Positions 1-6,958 of a stretch of 44,906 nt of DNA are shown here, piece by piece. The DNA is taken from assembly GCA_002050275.1 (NCBI GenBank), contig MWTB01000015.1, forward strand, positions 1 through 44,906, read 5' to 3'. The position numbers were made by a program, and so were the translations under genes. How positions within the stretch are numbered: the first letter of the stretch is position 1; each line of letters starts with the position of its first letter. Under the pieces are notes generated by a model, which was given only the letters and a program-made list of their open reading frames with translations, ran no database searches and had not been told where the DNA came from. This stretch comes from Anaerolineae bacterium UTCFX1 (GTDB taxonomy: Bacteria > Chloroflexota > Anaerolineae > Anaerolineales > Villigracilaceae).

Positions 1-4
1 AAAC

Positions 5-134
5 GCCCAACGGTTTGCGTTACTTGCGGGTGGGCGGGCGTGGATAAAACTTCGAGCGCAGGATTCTGTTCGGGTGTGGAAAATGCCCGAAAATGGTGCA
101 GAATCCCACCCGTCAAGTGCACGCTTTGTTGGGC
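5..134 (-). repeat. attC site closing cassette 5
   Basis: A 130-bp attC. On the - strand it opens with the R'' core GCCCAAC (128-134) and ends with the R' core GTTGGGC (5-11). Between them lie the conserved blocks AAAGCGTGCAC and GTAACGCAAACC and a long imperfect palindrome. Its R'' core is complementary to the TTGGGC that starts cassette 5 at 1497, as expected when both derive from one circular cassette. The next cassette begins to the left of base 11. Confidence 0.92.
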
Positions 135-167
135 TGTTTTGCCCTATCAAAACGATGGCTAAAGAAT

Positions 168-785
168 TTACCACCATTCGTTGCTAACCTGAATCAACCA
201 CTTCATAGCAGAATAATAATGTTGATTGGGATGTTCTAAAATAATAGAATTTTCATTACTATCTACTCTGATTTGAATATATCCATCAAATACATTTATC
301 CCTATAATTCCCGTGTCAAAAAGAATTTCATCTCGAAATTTTTGCATTTTTGCATTTGTGTACGATATGAATAATGTCGCAATATCGAGTGCGTCTGCTA
401 CTTTTTCTAAGGGCGGATTTACGAATTCATGTTCAAGCAAATTACGTTCACGATTTATCTTTTGCAAGAGTATTGGTGACAATAACCCTATTTCATTCAA
501 AATATTCAACTTTTCTGGAAAATCAATGTCAGGTAAATTAATGCCAGTTGTTGCAAGTATACATTCAATCTGACAATCTATCGCTCTTTTTGTGTTTGAT
601 AAAGCATTCACAGCCTTGTGAGACAATTCGGATTGTAAATCCGATTCTGCGAACTTTAGAAAAACATTGGGAGAAATATCAAAAGGTCTTGCAAGCCCTT
701 TAATGCTACTTCCCAAAATACTATCTTGGTAATTAAAAAGAAGGCTTAATATATGTTCAACAGAAGTCGCATTATTCATTATCAA
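168..785 (-). CDS. HEPN-like protein B of a tandem pair
   Basis: A 205-residue protein that is a clear paralogue of the gene immediately upstream (782-1459). Both share a block of the form FAE-DL-(8)-VNAL-N-KRA-DCQ in the N-terminal half and an RN-L-EHEF block in the middle. R114-NLLE-H119 matches the R-x4-H signature of HEPN domains, many of which are RNases of toxin or anti-phage systems. The R-N pair is also typical of catalytic HEPN. The start codon overlaps the upstream stop (ATGA at 782-785), implying translational coupling; a second ATG at 779 is an alternative start. It is the distal gene of cassette 5. HEPN membership is inferred from the motif and helical character. The biological role and any partner or target are unknown. 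Confidence 0.75.
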   Translation of the reverse strand: MIMNNATSVEHILSLLFNYQDSILGSSIKGLARPFDISPNVFLKFAESDLQSELSHKAVNALSNTKRAIDCQIECILATTGINLPDIDFPEKLNILNEIGLLSPILLQKINRERNLLEHEFVNPPLEKVADALDIATLFISYTNAKMQKFRDEILFDTGIIGINVFDGYIQIRVDSNENSIILEHPNQHYYSAMKWLIQVSNEWW

Positions 786-1459
786 GCCTCTGCTAGCGGA
801 TTAGTTCCAATGCCCCATCTTATGAATAACAATCGTTCTGTGAAAACAAAAAAATCATCATCACTGGGCGATAAAACAATTTTTTCAGGCGAAAAATTTG
901 AAGAAATTTCTAAGGAATGCTTATCTGGCTTTAGATATATCTTCACCTCTTCAGAATCAGGCTCGTCATTTTCATTTTTCAACGCAACAACAACTTCATC
1001 AGAAAAATTCATCATTATTGTATCGGTATAAGCAATAAACAAAGAAATAACATCTTTCATGTCCATTACTGTTTCTTCGTCAGGATTGGTAAATTCATGC
1101 TCCATTAAATTCCTAGCGGCAGTAACCTTGTTCAATATTCGTGGCGAAACCAAACCTAATTTTTGTATTATTTGCAATTTTCTTTCCAGCCCCATTTTTT
1201 TTATTTTCTTTGTGGGCATTCCAAGCGAAAGAAAAATAGATAATACTTGACAATCTAACGCACGTTTGATGTTTGCTAAGGCGTTTACATACTTGTGCGG
1301 TAATTTTGAGGCAAGGTCATTTTCTGCGAAACCTAGAAAATGATTAGGGCTTATTTCAAATGGACACTTCATGCTTGTTTTTGTGTCCTCAATGACAAAC
1401 AAATTGGGTTGGTGTAGGAAGCTAAGTAAAGTATCCCTATATCCATTTGGATTTGACAT
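782..1459 (-). CDS. HEPN-like protein A of a tandem pair
   Basis: A 225-residue protein, first gene of cassette 5, starting about 38 bp inside the cassette boundary with a TAGGAA ribosome site upstream. It contains FAENDL-(8)-VNALANIKRALDCQ (about residues 44-71) and RNLMEH (R116 to H121), an R-x4-H HEPN signature followed by EFTNP. The C-terminal about 80 residues are acidic and differ most from the paralogue. Two HEPN-like proteins from one coupled transcript could form a heterodimer, or one could regulate the other; that is inference. The genes could also be a pair of substrate-binding (non-catalytic) HEPN proteins, but the R and H are kept in both. Confidence 0.75.
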   Translation of the reverse strand: MSNPNGYRDTLLSFLHQPNLFVIEDTKTSMKCPFEISPNHFLGFAENDLASKLPHKYVNALANIKRALDCQVLSIFLSLGMPTKKIKKMGLERKLQIIQKLGLVSPRILNKVTAARNLMEHEFTNPDEETVMDMKDVISLFIAYTDTIMMNFSDEVVVALKNENDEPDSEEVKIYLKPDKHSLEISSNFSPEKIVLSPSDDDFFVFTERLLFIRWGIGTNPLAEA

Positions 1460-1491
1460 TATTTATTCCTACCAAAATTTTCAAAGGAACA

Positions 1492-1621
1492 GCCCAACGG
1501 TTTGCGTTACCTGCGCTGGGGCGGGGACGGCGAAGCCGTCCAACCAGAAAAAAGCTAAGGCGTGTGAAACTGGTTGGGATGTGCGCAGAATCCCCAGCGT
1601 CAGGTGCACGCTTTGTTGGCT
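1492..1621 (-). repeat. attC site closing cassette 4
   Basis: A 130-bp attC with R'' AGCCAAC (1615-1621 read on -) and R' GTTGGGC (1492-1498). R'' pairs with the TTGGCT that begins cassette 4 at 2466. The stem carries CCTGACGCTGGGG opposite CCCCAGCGCAGG, leaving an unpaired A, the kind of extrahelical base that marks the recombined strand in folded attC sites. The centre has a small GACGGC/GCCGTC hairpin. Confidence 0.93.
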
Positions 1622-1628
1622 GGCGTTT

Positions 1629-2198
1629 CTAATTTTCGACAACAGAATTTTCGAGCACTCTTAATCGTCCAGAACACTGAGCAATTTCTTCCTGCAAAAA
1701 ATTGTTTAATCGTTCAGCGGTGAAGTATTGTTCTTCAGTGTCTGGAAGACGTCTCTTTTTTTTACTGAACCTTGTTAATGTTTTATATAAGCGTTCTGCA
1801 TCTTGATAAAACGAAACCCCACCCGCGAGTTGTTCATATTGACTTGCGTCATTCTTAAGTAAATACCAATAATTTCCAAACCAATAATAAAATAACACCC
1901 AAGTCATTTCTGTGTCCAGAGAGTTTCTATTATGATATGCGCCGAGTACATCAAAAAAATCAAGTAGATCGGCGCAATAGGAAACGGCGGCATCCTCCGT
2001 TTTTCTATTAATTAGAAACTTTGCTGTTTCGAGCCGCACTCTCAACATTTCTTCTGATTCAAATTGTCTTTCAAAATCTCGAAGTAATGTGGCTCCCAAA
2101 GCCCGACTATTCTGCCTAGTTTGAACATACAAAGTTGCCATTGCAACGAATACACCAAATGCAGTTGCAAAATCCGCGATTAATGAAAGATTTTCCAT
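1629..2198 (-). CDS. Membrane-anchored cassette protein, unknown function
   Basis: A 189-residue protein, second gene of cassette 4. Residues about 6-26 form one hydrophobic segment (LIADFATAFGVFVAMATLYV), followed by a predominantly helical cytoplasmic region rich in charged and aromatic residues (LLDFFDVLGAYHNR, VLFYYWFGNYW). This architecture, one N-terminal TM then a helical domain with conserved aromatic residues, resembles the loosely defined DUF4760-type proteins often seen in cassettes and defence islands, but the match is only by eye. The start lies 25 bp after the zinc-finger gene. The stop is just before the attC. No enzymatic motif is visible. Confidence 0.7.
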   Translation of the reverse strand: MENLSLIADFATAFGVFVAMATLYVQTRQNSRALGATLLRDFERQFESEEMLRVRLETAKFLINRKTEDAAVSYCADLLDFFDVLGAYHNRNSLDTEMTWVLFYYWFGNYWYLLKNDASQYEQLAGGVSFYQDAERLYKTLTRFSKKKRRLPDTEEQYFTAERLNNFLQEEIAQCSGRLRVLENSVVEN

Positions 2199-2223
2199 AA
2201 AAAATACCCCATGAAAGTTTTAT

Positions 2224-2430
2224 TTATTGCTCACCAGTACCTTTGCAATTTATGCAATCAATCTCGCCTTCTCCATTGCATTTTGAACAATTTTCTTTTT
2301 CCACCGTATCCCATCCATTTCTGCAATTTAATGCGGGGCAAGGTCTTTTTCCACTTCCTTCACAAGTTGGGCATTTGATTTCATTTGAAATTAATTCTGT
2401 TGCTGTTTCTGCTTTGCTATGTTTGTTCAT
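2224..2430 (-). CDS. Small DnaJ-type zinc-finger protein
   Basis: A 68-residue protein starting about 36 bp into cassette 4 with a strong AGGAGA ribosome site. It contains cysteine motifs of the DnaJ central-domain type: CPTCEGSGKRPC near residues 20-31, then CSKCNGEGEIDC and CINCKGTG near residues 48-65. These give two CxxC-based zinc sites without J or C-terminal domains. In DnaJ this module binds unfolded protein; free-standing versions often act as small metal-binding or chaperone-like accessory proteins. It is probably co-transcribed with the membrane protein downstream, and the two may work together, but this is inference from their shared cassette. Confidence 0.75.
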   Translation of the reverse strand: MNKHSKAETATELISNEIKCPTCEGSGKRPCPALNCRNGWDTVEKENCSKCNGEGEIDCINCKGTGEQ

Positions 2431-2460
2431 CTTTATCTCCTAATTAATTTGCGCGAAGCC

Positions 2461-2590
2461 AGCCAACGGTTTGCGTTACCCGCGCTGGGGCGGGCGGCGG
2501 AGCGCCGTCCGACTGGAAAAATGCTGAGGCGTGGAAAAATGCTTGGAATCGCGCCAGAATCCCCAGCGTCGGGTGCACGCTTTGTTAGCC
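2461..2590 (-). repeat. attC site closing cassette 3
   Basis: A 130-bp attC with R'' GGCTAAC (2584-2590 read on -) and R' GTTGGCT (2461-2467). The R'' core matches the TTAGCC start of cassette 3 at 3466. Its body closely resembles the other attC sites, including the GTGCAC and GTAACGC blocks and the central GCGGAGCGCCGTCC variation. The stop codon of the upstream gene is formed from its R'' core. Confidence 0.93.
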
Positions 2591-3433
2591 CGCTTTTTGA
2601 TTTACAGGCAACTTGGGTTCCCATTTCTTTGCTTCTTTCCACATTACTTCAAACTGACTTACAAAATATTCGTACCAATTTCCATCCTTCTGAGAATTTA
2701 GCGTAAACACTGCCGTTTCCATAAATGTTTTATGGGCGTAAAGTTCTACAATTACTTTTCCTTGAGGCTGGTTGCCATTAAATACAAGCACACTAAAAGA
2801 AGGTGCATATGGTAATAAACGAACTTCTAAAACTCCTTTCATTGATTTTCCAGATGGTTGATATTCCATCCAAGTTTTATGTAGGTATTCTATATCTTGT
2901 ATGGTTGCGGCTAGCCTTTTGTTGAAATAAATTCCTTCATCAGGGTCTTCGCTTCTCAAACTTGCCATTTGAGTTGCTGAAGATTCTGGCTCAGAAATTA
3001 GTACTCTAATATGAGCCCCATCTTTCAGGCGTTCTCGAAGATTGCTAAATTGCTTGTTGATAGTTGATGTAAGAGAAAAACCGCACAAGTCAATTGATTT
3101 AGATGATTGTACAAGCGGGTCAAGAGCAGGCATTTTTTCAAAAAATGCAATTGCTGATGGGCGGTCAGCAAGCTGACCTTCTAATAAAGTTACTGCCTGA
3201 CTACTCAGTTTTTCAATGTTGGCGAGTTTACGATAGCGTTCAATAATTTCTGACGTGGCTAAAAGAGCAAGCACGGCTAAGACACCAGTAATTAAATCAT
3301 CAGTTGTGACATTTGCTTTATCAATTTCTCGCCTGTAAATAAGAAACGACGCATAGATAACTGTGGCAAGAACAGTTGCATTATCCAGAATAAAATTTGT
3401 GAAAACAAATAACCACTTCGATTTACTTTTCAT
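2585..3433 (-). CDS. Two-TM protein with soluble C-terminal domain, unknown function
   Basis: A 282-residue protein and the only gene of cassette 3. Two hydrophobic segments lie at about residues 8-30 and 46-62. A region of about 215 residues then follows that looks cytoplasmic, with alternating strands and helices (IDLCGFSLTST, IRVLISEPESS, VEVRLLPYAPSFSVLVFNG, VIVELYAHK). The pattern of strands ending in small polar loops recalls PLD-like or DUF-type sensor domains, but no HKD motif is seen, so catalytic PLD activity is unlikely. An AGGGAA ribosome site precedes the ATG. The TAA stop is supplied by the attC R'' core (GGC-TAA-C), so the end of the coding sequence overlaps the recombination site. 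Confidence 0.72.
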   Translation of the reverse strand: MKSKSKWLFVFTNFILDNATVLATVIYASFLIYRREIDKANVTTDDLITGVLAVLALLATSEIIERYRKLANIEKLSSQAVTLLEGQLADRPSAIAFFEKMPALDPLVQSSKSIDLCGFSLTSTINKQFSNLRERLKDGAHIRVLISEPESSATQMASLRSEDPDEGIYFNKRLAATIQDIEYLHKTWMEYQPSGKSMKGVLEVRLLPYAPSFSVLVFNGNQPQGKVIVELYAHKTFMETAVFTLNSQKDGNWYEYFVSQFEVMWKEAKKWEPKLPVNQKAG

Positions 3434-3460
3434 TTCATATTCCCTATGAATGGACGGGCG

Positions 3461-3590
3461 GGCTAACGGTTTGCGTTACCTGCGCTGGGGCGGGGACGGC
3501 GAAGCCGTCCAGCCAGAAAAAGGTTACGGTGTAGAAAACTGCTTGAGATTTGCGCAGAATCCCCAGCGTCAGGTGCACGCTTTGTTGGGC
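3461..3590 (-). repeat. attC site closing cassette 2
   Basis: A 130-bp attC with R'' GCCCAAC (3584-3590 on -) and R' GTTAGCC (3461-3467). R'' matches the TTGGGC that starts cassette 2 at 4227. Its stem sequence is nearly identical to the attC at 1492-1621, including the GACGGCTTCGCCGTC central hairpin and the single extra A. Confidence 0.93.
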
Positions 3591-3624
3591 GTTTTTGACT
3601 TGAGAAGACTCTTGTTGTTTAAAA

Positions 3625-4182
3625 TCACTGTCTTGTAAAATAGTCTACCATCTCGAAATCTACACGCCCAGAATTGTCAGTAAAGTGAGTCAGGGTTTTC
3701 ACTCTTAATTGATTATCAGGTGTTATCGTTAACTCTTGCGTCATTACTTGAAAATCGAAAACCCATTCTACGTGTAATATTGCTGTTTCAGAATCGTAAT
3801 TGTAATTTACCACTACTGTGGGCGATTCTTCACGAAAATTACAATCCGTTGGTGAGCAAGAGCCAATCATATTTATATAGGCTCCACCGTCTTTTGTCTG
3901 AATGGAAACTTGCTTAATATTTTTACTTTGAGGGTCTATATTTATCCATTCATTGAAGAATACTACAGGCGGATTGTTAGAAGTATTTGGAAAAGAAGTT
4001 GGAATTTGAGTGTCTGTATTTGGAGAGCCACTATCTGAAGGGGTAACATATTGAGGTGATTCGTTTGGAAAAAACCATGAACCAAAAGCGGGAATCAAAG
4101 CAATTGCCGCAATGCAAACCCCAATAATTCCAGCGATAGATGCCCATTTTGCTAATTTCGAGTTCTGATTATCTTTAGTCAT
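3625..4182 (-). CDS. Membrane-anchored protein with secreted beta domain
   Basis: A 185-residue protein, single gene of cassette 2 (761 bp). Residues about 12-36 form a TM segment, followed by a Ser/Pro/Thr/Asn-rich linker (about 40-72) and a beta-rich domain starting NEWINIDP with the pattern I-x-VSI and GSCSPTDCNF. Proteins with a W-x-N-x-D-P opening and a GSC-PTDC motif occur as small secreted domains of unknown function. The two cysteines could form a disulfide outside the membrane. The ribosome site AAGGGAA is well placed. Nothing indicates an enzyme, and no function is proposed beyond an envelope location. Confidence 0.7.
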   Translation of the reverse strand: MTKDNQNSKLAKWASIAGIIGVCIAAIALIPAFGSWFFPNESPQYVTPSDSGSPNTDTQIPTSFPNTSNNPPVVFFNEWINIDPQSKNIKQVSIQTKDGGAYINMIGSCSPTDCNFREESPTVVVNYNYDSETAILHVEWVFDFQVMTQELTITPDNQLRVKTLTHFTDNSGRVDFEMVDYFTRQ

Positions 4183-4221
4183 ATGTTTGATTTCCCTTTT
4201 TCTTTATTTTGCAAGACAAAC

Positions 4222-4350
4222 GCCCAACGGTTTGCGTTACCCGCAAGTGGGCGGGCTGAGATAATGTTTGGGAGCAAGAAAAACTCGAAGCCAGAAAAAT
4301 GCTTGAAAAACGCGCAGAATCCCACTTGTCGGGTGCACGCTTTGTTAGCC
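4222..4350 (-). repeat. attC site closing cassette 1
   Basis: A 129-bp attC with R'' GGCTAAC (4344-4350 on -) and R' GTTGGGC (4222-4228). It is the most diverged in its middle (CCCACTTGC arms instead of CCCCAGCGC), like the attC at 5-134, so two subtypes exist in the array. R'' is complementary to the TTAGCC at the attI junction (9225), proving that cassette 1 spans 4228-9225. Confidence 0.92.
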
Positions 4351-4370
4351 TGCTTTTGACTTTGGAAGAC

Positions 4371-6956
4371 TTACTCTTGCTCATCATCTTCCAGTTTATC
4401 TTCTAAATCACTTCTGAATTTATCTTTCAATAAATTACCATTTGCAAGAGCATCAAAGAATACATCGTAAGAATTGGGGCTTAGAAAATGAAAATGATAA
4501 GCCTGATTAATTGATTTTTCGGAAAGTTCGTTATTCAAATCTTCAAAATGCTGTCTAGCGTATTTAAATTTTGCTTTGTTCTCATCAGATACATCACCAT
4601 CGCTTTTTATTTCGACTACGATAAAGTGACTCTTTTTGCCTTGTGTTACTTTGATGAAAAAATCGGGATTGAAGGTTTGAGTCTTTGAATGTTTTCCTGC
4701 ATCTGATGTCATTGAATATTCGATTGAGTAAAAACCTATATCGCGGCTTTTAATCCAAGCATCAATAGACTTTACATTTTCGGTTTTGCAGAGCCGTTCA
4801 ATAAATTTTCTCTCAGGTTCATACCGAGCAAAAACTAAATCAAGAGGAGTTTTGAACAAGAACTTATTAACTTCTTTGGTCGCGTACTTTGGGAATGTTT
4901 CATCTTCATCAACTGCGCTTAGTATTTCTTTCAGTTCAGCATCTAATTCTTTGGCGTAATCTGACGAGAAAAATACCGTTGCGTTATGCCGTAAATTCCC
5001 TACAGCCATACTTTCTTTGTCAATATTTCGTGTGCCGATTGCAAAAGGCTCTTTTGCTTTTCTTTCGTAAAAAGTCGTTTTACCTGTTTTGCGTAACAAG
5101 GTATTAAAACTACTCTCAATTTTTATTTTGTTGGTTTCAGTCAATCTATCACCTTTAATACCTACTTCTTCCATTGACTGACGAATGATTTTTTTGATTT
5201 CTTCTTTTGGCGGCAAATTTTCTTTAGAATAATTTCCTGTAGGTAATTTCAAAATCTTGCCTTCCCACTCGCGCAAGTGTAATTCAGAATAAATCTTACT
5301 AACTATTTCATCAACTGTATAAGTTGCATAGTGAATCAGAGTGCTTTTGCTTTCACTCGCGCCAAAAAGATTGACATATTCCGTGTCTTTTTCAAAATCT
5401 TCAATTTGTGATTGAAGTTTTATATATCCTTTTGTGTAATCAAATTCGTTATGCTTTCTCTCGGAAATTTTCTCCTGCGGATTTCGAGAGTAGTCAATAT
5501 TGTAAATTTCAAAATGATGATTGGCTCTCTCGCCCTTTGTTATAGGTGATGAAACCAATTTCATTTCTATTTCCAAAATTTCTTCTACCAAGCCGCGAAT
5601 ATTCCGACTCCAAGCATCATGATTAAATACTCTTACTTTTGGTTGCGGGCTTTGATAAAGTACGGGAATTCGTAAGCCACGCCCTAAAACTTGTGCAATC
5701 AAAAGTTTTGAGTTAAATGCTCGGTCTTCCCAGGGAACGATTTGAAAAACATTCTTTACATCCCAGCCTTCGGTAAGCATCGAAACAGAAACAATCCATT
5801 CAACTTTATTTACTTTATCGTCAACTTCCTTGAGTTTGCGAATGTTCGCTTTGTGTTCATTTGCTGAAGTAACGATTAATACCTTTTCTTCGACTTCCTG
5901 AGCATCTAATTCTTCTTTGTCCATAAGAAACTCTGATAGTTCTGTTACGAGTCTTTTTGCGGCGGTAATATCCTTCGTAACAAGTATTGTCAAAGGTTTA
6001 ATTTTGCGATATTGATTTGCATTTTGCCGATGGTTGTCATGAATTTCTTGAAACTTAATTTCTGGGTCAGCATCATCATTTTTACTGACATAATCAACCA
6101 TTTTTACTACTTTGTCATTTACTGCTTGGCGCAAAGAATAACGATAAATCACATCATTGAAATACTCGTCTTTGATGTAAGCCGTACCAGTAAAACCCAA
6201 TATATACTTGAAGTTATATTCAAGACTTAATAGCAATTCTTTCCATTTTTTCAAACTCTGGCTTTCTTTATCCCTACCTTCAATGGGGTTGAATATATGA
6301 TGACATTCATCATTTAAAACCAAAGTTCGCTCTCCATTGCCTGAAAAACTATCTTTGATTGATGAATTTGTTTTTTCATAAGCGGCATGAATATTTTCAA
6401 CACAAATATCACCTTCTTTAATTGTTATTTGTGCCGTTTTGATTGAAGGATTCTTCCATTTGCTTTCATCTGGAATGGCTTTTAATAGAGTCGCATCCTG
6501 ACTTAAGTATCTGAATTTTTCAATCAATCCATCTTCAATGGTCAATGAAGGACAAAGAACCAAAACGCGGTCTACCAAACCCAAACCAAGCATGATTTGA
6601 GCAATTCCATAAATAACATAACTTTTACCCGTTCCTGTAGCAAGGTCAATCGTTGCCGAAAGTTTATTCGGTAATTGCAATTGATGAAGATAATCATCTA
6701 TAGTGATATAGCGACTTCTCATTTCTGTGTTGCGGGGATTGTTGTAGTTTTCAACGACAACATCCCGAATGTCTTTATACAATCCAGACGCTAAAAAAAT
6801 AATCGCCTTTTGAATGGACTCTTTTTGAAATTGCCTGTCGCCACAAAGAATATCTAAATAACGCTCCCACGCCGCAAGGTTTAATTTTGTGGGGTCGTAG
6901 TTTTTATTAACTTGCAATACAAGGTCTGCTGTTTTGTAGGTTTTAATTTCCTGCAT
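4371..6956 (-). CDS. res: Type III restriction enzyme Res subunit
   Basis: An 861-residue SF2 helicase-nuclease. Visible motifs include Walker A ATGTGKS near residue 106, Walker B/motif II DECHH, motif III GFTGTAY, and motif VI QVLGRGLR, in the order expected for Res. A C-terminal PD-(D/E)xK nuclease is marked by NPDFFIK and VVEIKSDG near residues 775-800. Res needs the partner Mod for DNA recognition and cuts at a distance from two head-to-head unmethylated sites using ATP. It starts 2 bp after the mod stop, so the two are coupled. It is complete, with all motifs intact, and is the second gene of the 5-kb first cassette. A short gap then leads to the attC. Confidence 0.93.
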   Translation of the reverse strand: MQEIKTYKTADLVLQVNKNYDPTKLNLAAWERYLDILCGDRQFQKESIQKAIIFLASGLYKDIRDVVVENYNNPRNTEMRSRYITIDDYLHQLQLPNKLSATIDLATGTGKSYVIYGIAQIMLGLGLVDRVLVLCPSLTIEDGLIEKFRYLSQDATLLKAIPDESKWKNPSIKTAQITIKEGDICVENIHAAYEKTNSSIKDSFSGNGERTLVLNDECHHIFNPIEGRDKESQSLKKWKELLLSLEYNFKYILGFTGTAYIKDEYFNDVIYRYSLRQAVNDKVVKMVDYVSKNDDADPEIKFQEIHDNHRQNANQYRKIKPLTILVTKDITAAKRLVTELSEFLMDKEELDAQEVEEKVLIVTSANEHKANIRKLKEVDDKVNKVEWIVSVSMLTEGWDVKNVFQIVPWEDRAFNSKLLIAQVLGRGLRIPVLYQSPQPKVRVFNHDAWSRNIRGLVEEILEIEMKLVSSPITKGERANHHFEIYNIDYSRNPQEKISERKHNEFDYTKGYIKLQSQIEDFEKDTEYVNLFGASESKSTLIHYATYTVDEIVSKIYSELHLREWEGKILKLPTGNYSKENLPPKEEIKKIIRQSMEEVGIKGDRLTETNKIKIESSFNTLLRKTGKTTFYERKAKEPFAIGTRNIDKESMAVGNLRHNATVFFSSDYAKELDAELKEILSAVDEDETFPKYATKEVNKFLFKTPLDLVFARYEPERKFIERLCKTENVKSIDAWIKSRDIGFYSIEYSMTSDAGKHSKTQTFNPDFFIKVTQGKKSHFIVVEIKSDGDVSDENKAKFKYARQHFEDLNNELSEKSINQAYHFHFLSPNSYDVFFDALANGNLLKDKFRSDLEDKLEDDEQE

Positions 6957-6958
6957 GG

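Noticed and set aside
1..4350. CRISPR array made of the repeated about 130-bp units in the first 4.4 kb
   Set aside because: Units are about 130 bp, 0.6-1.4 kb apart with genes between them, and have attC cores with matched cassette ends; no short direct repeats with regular spacers exist.
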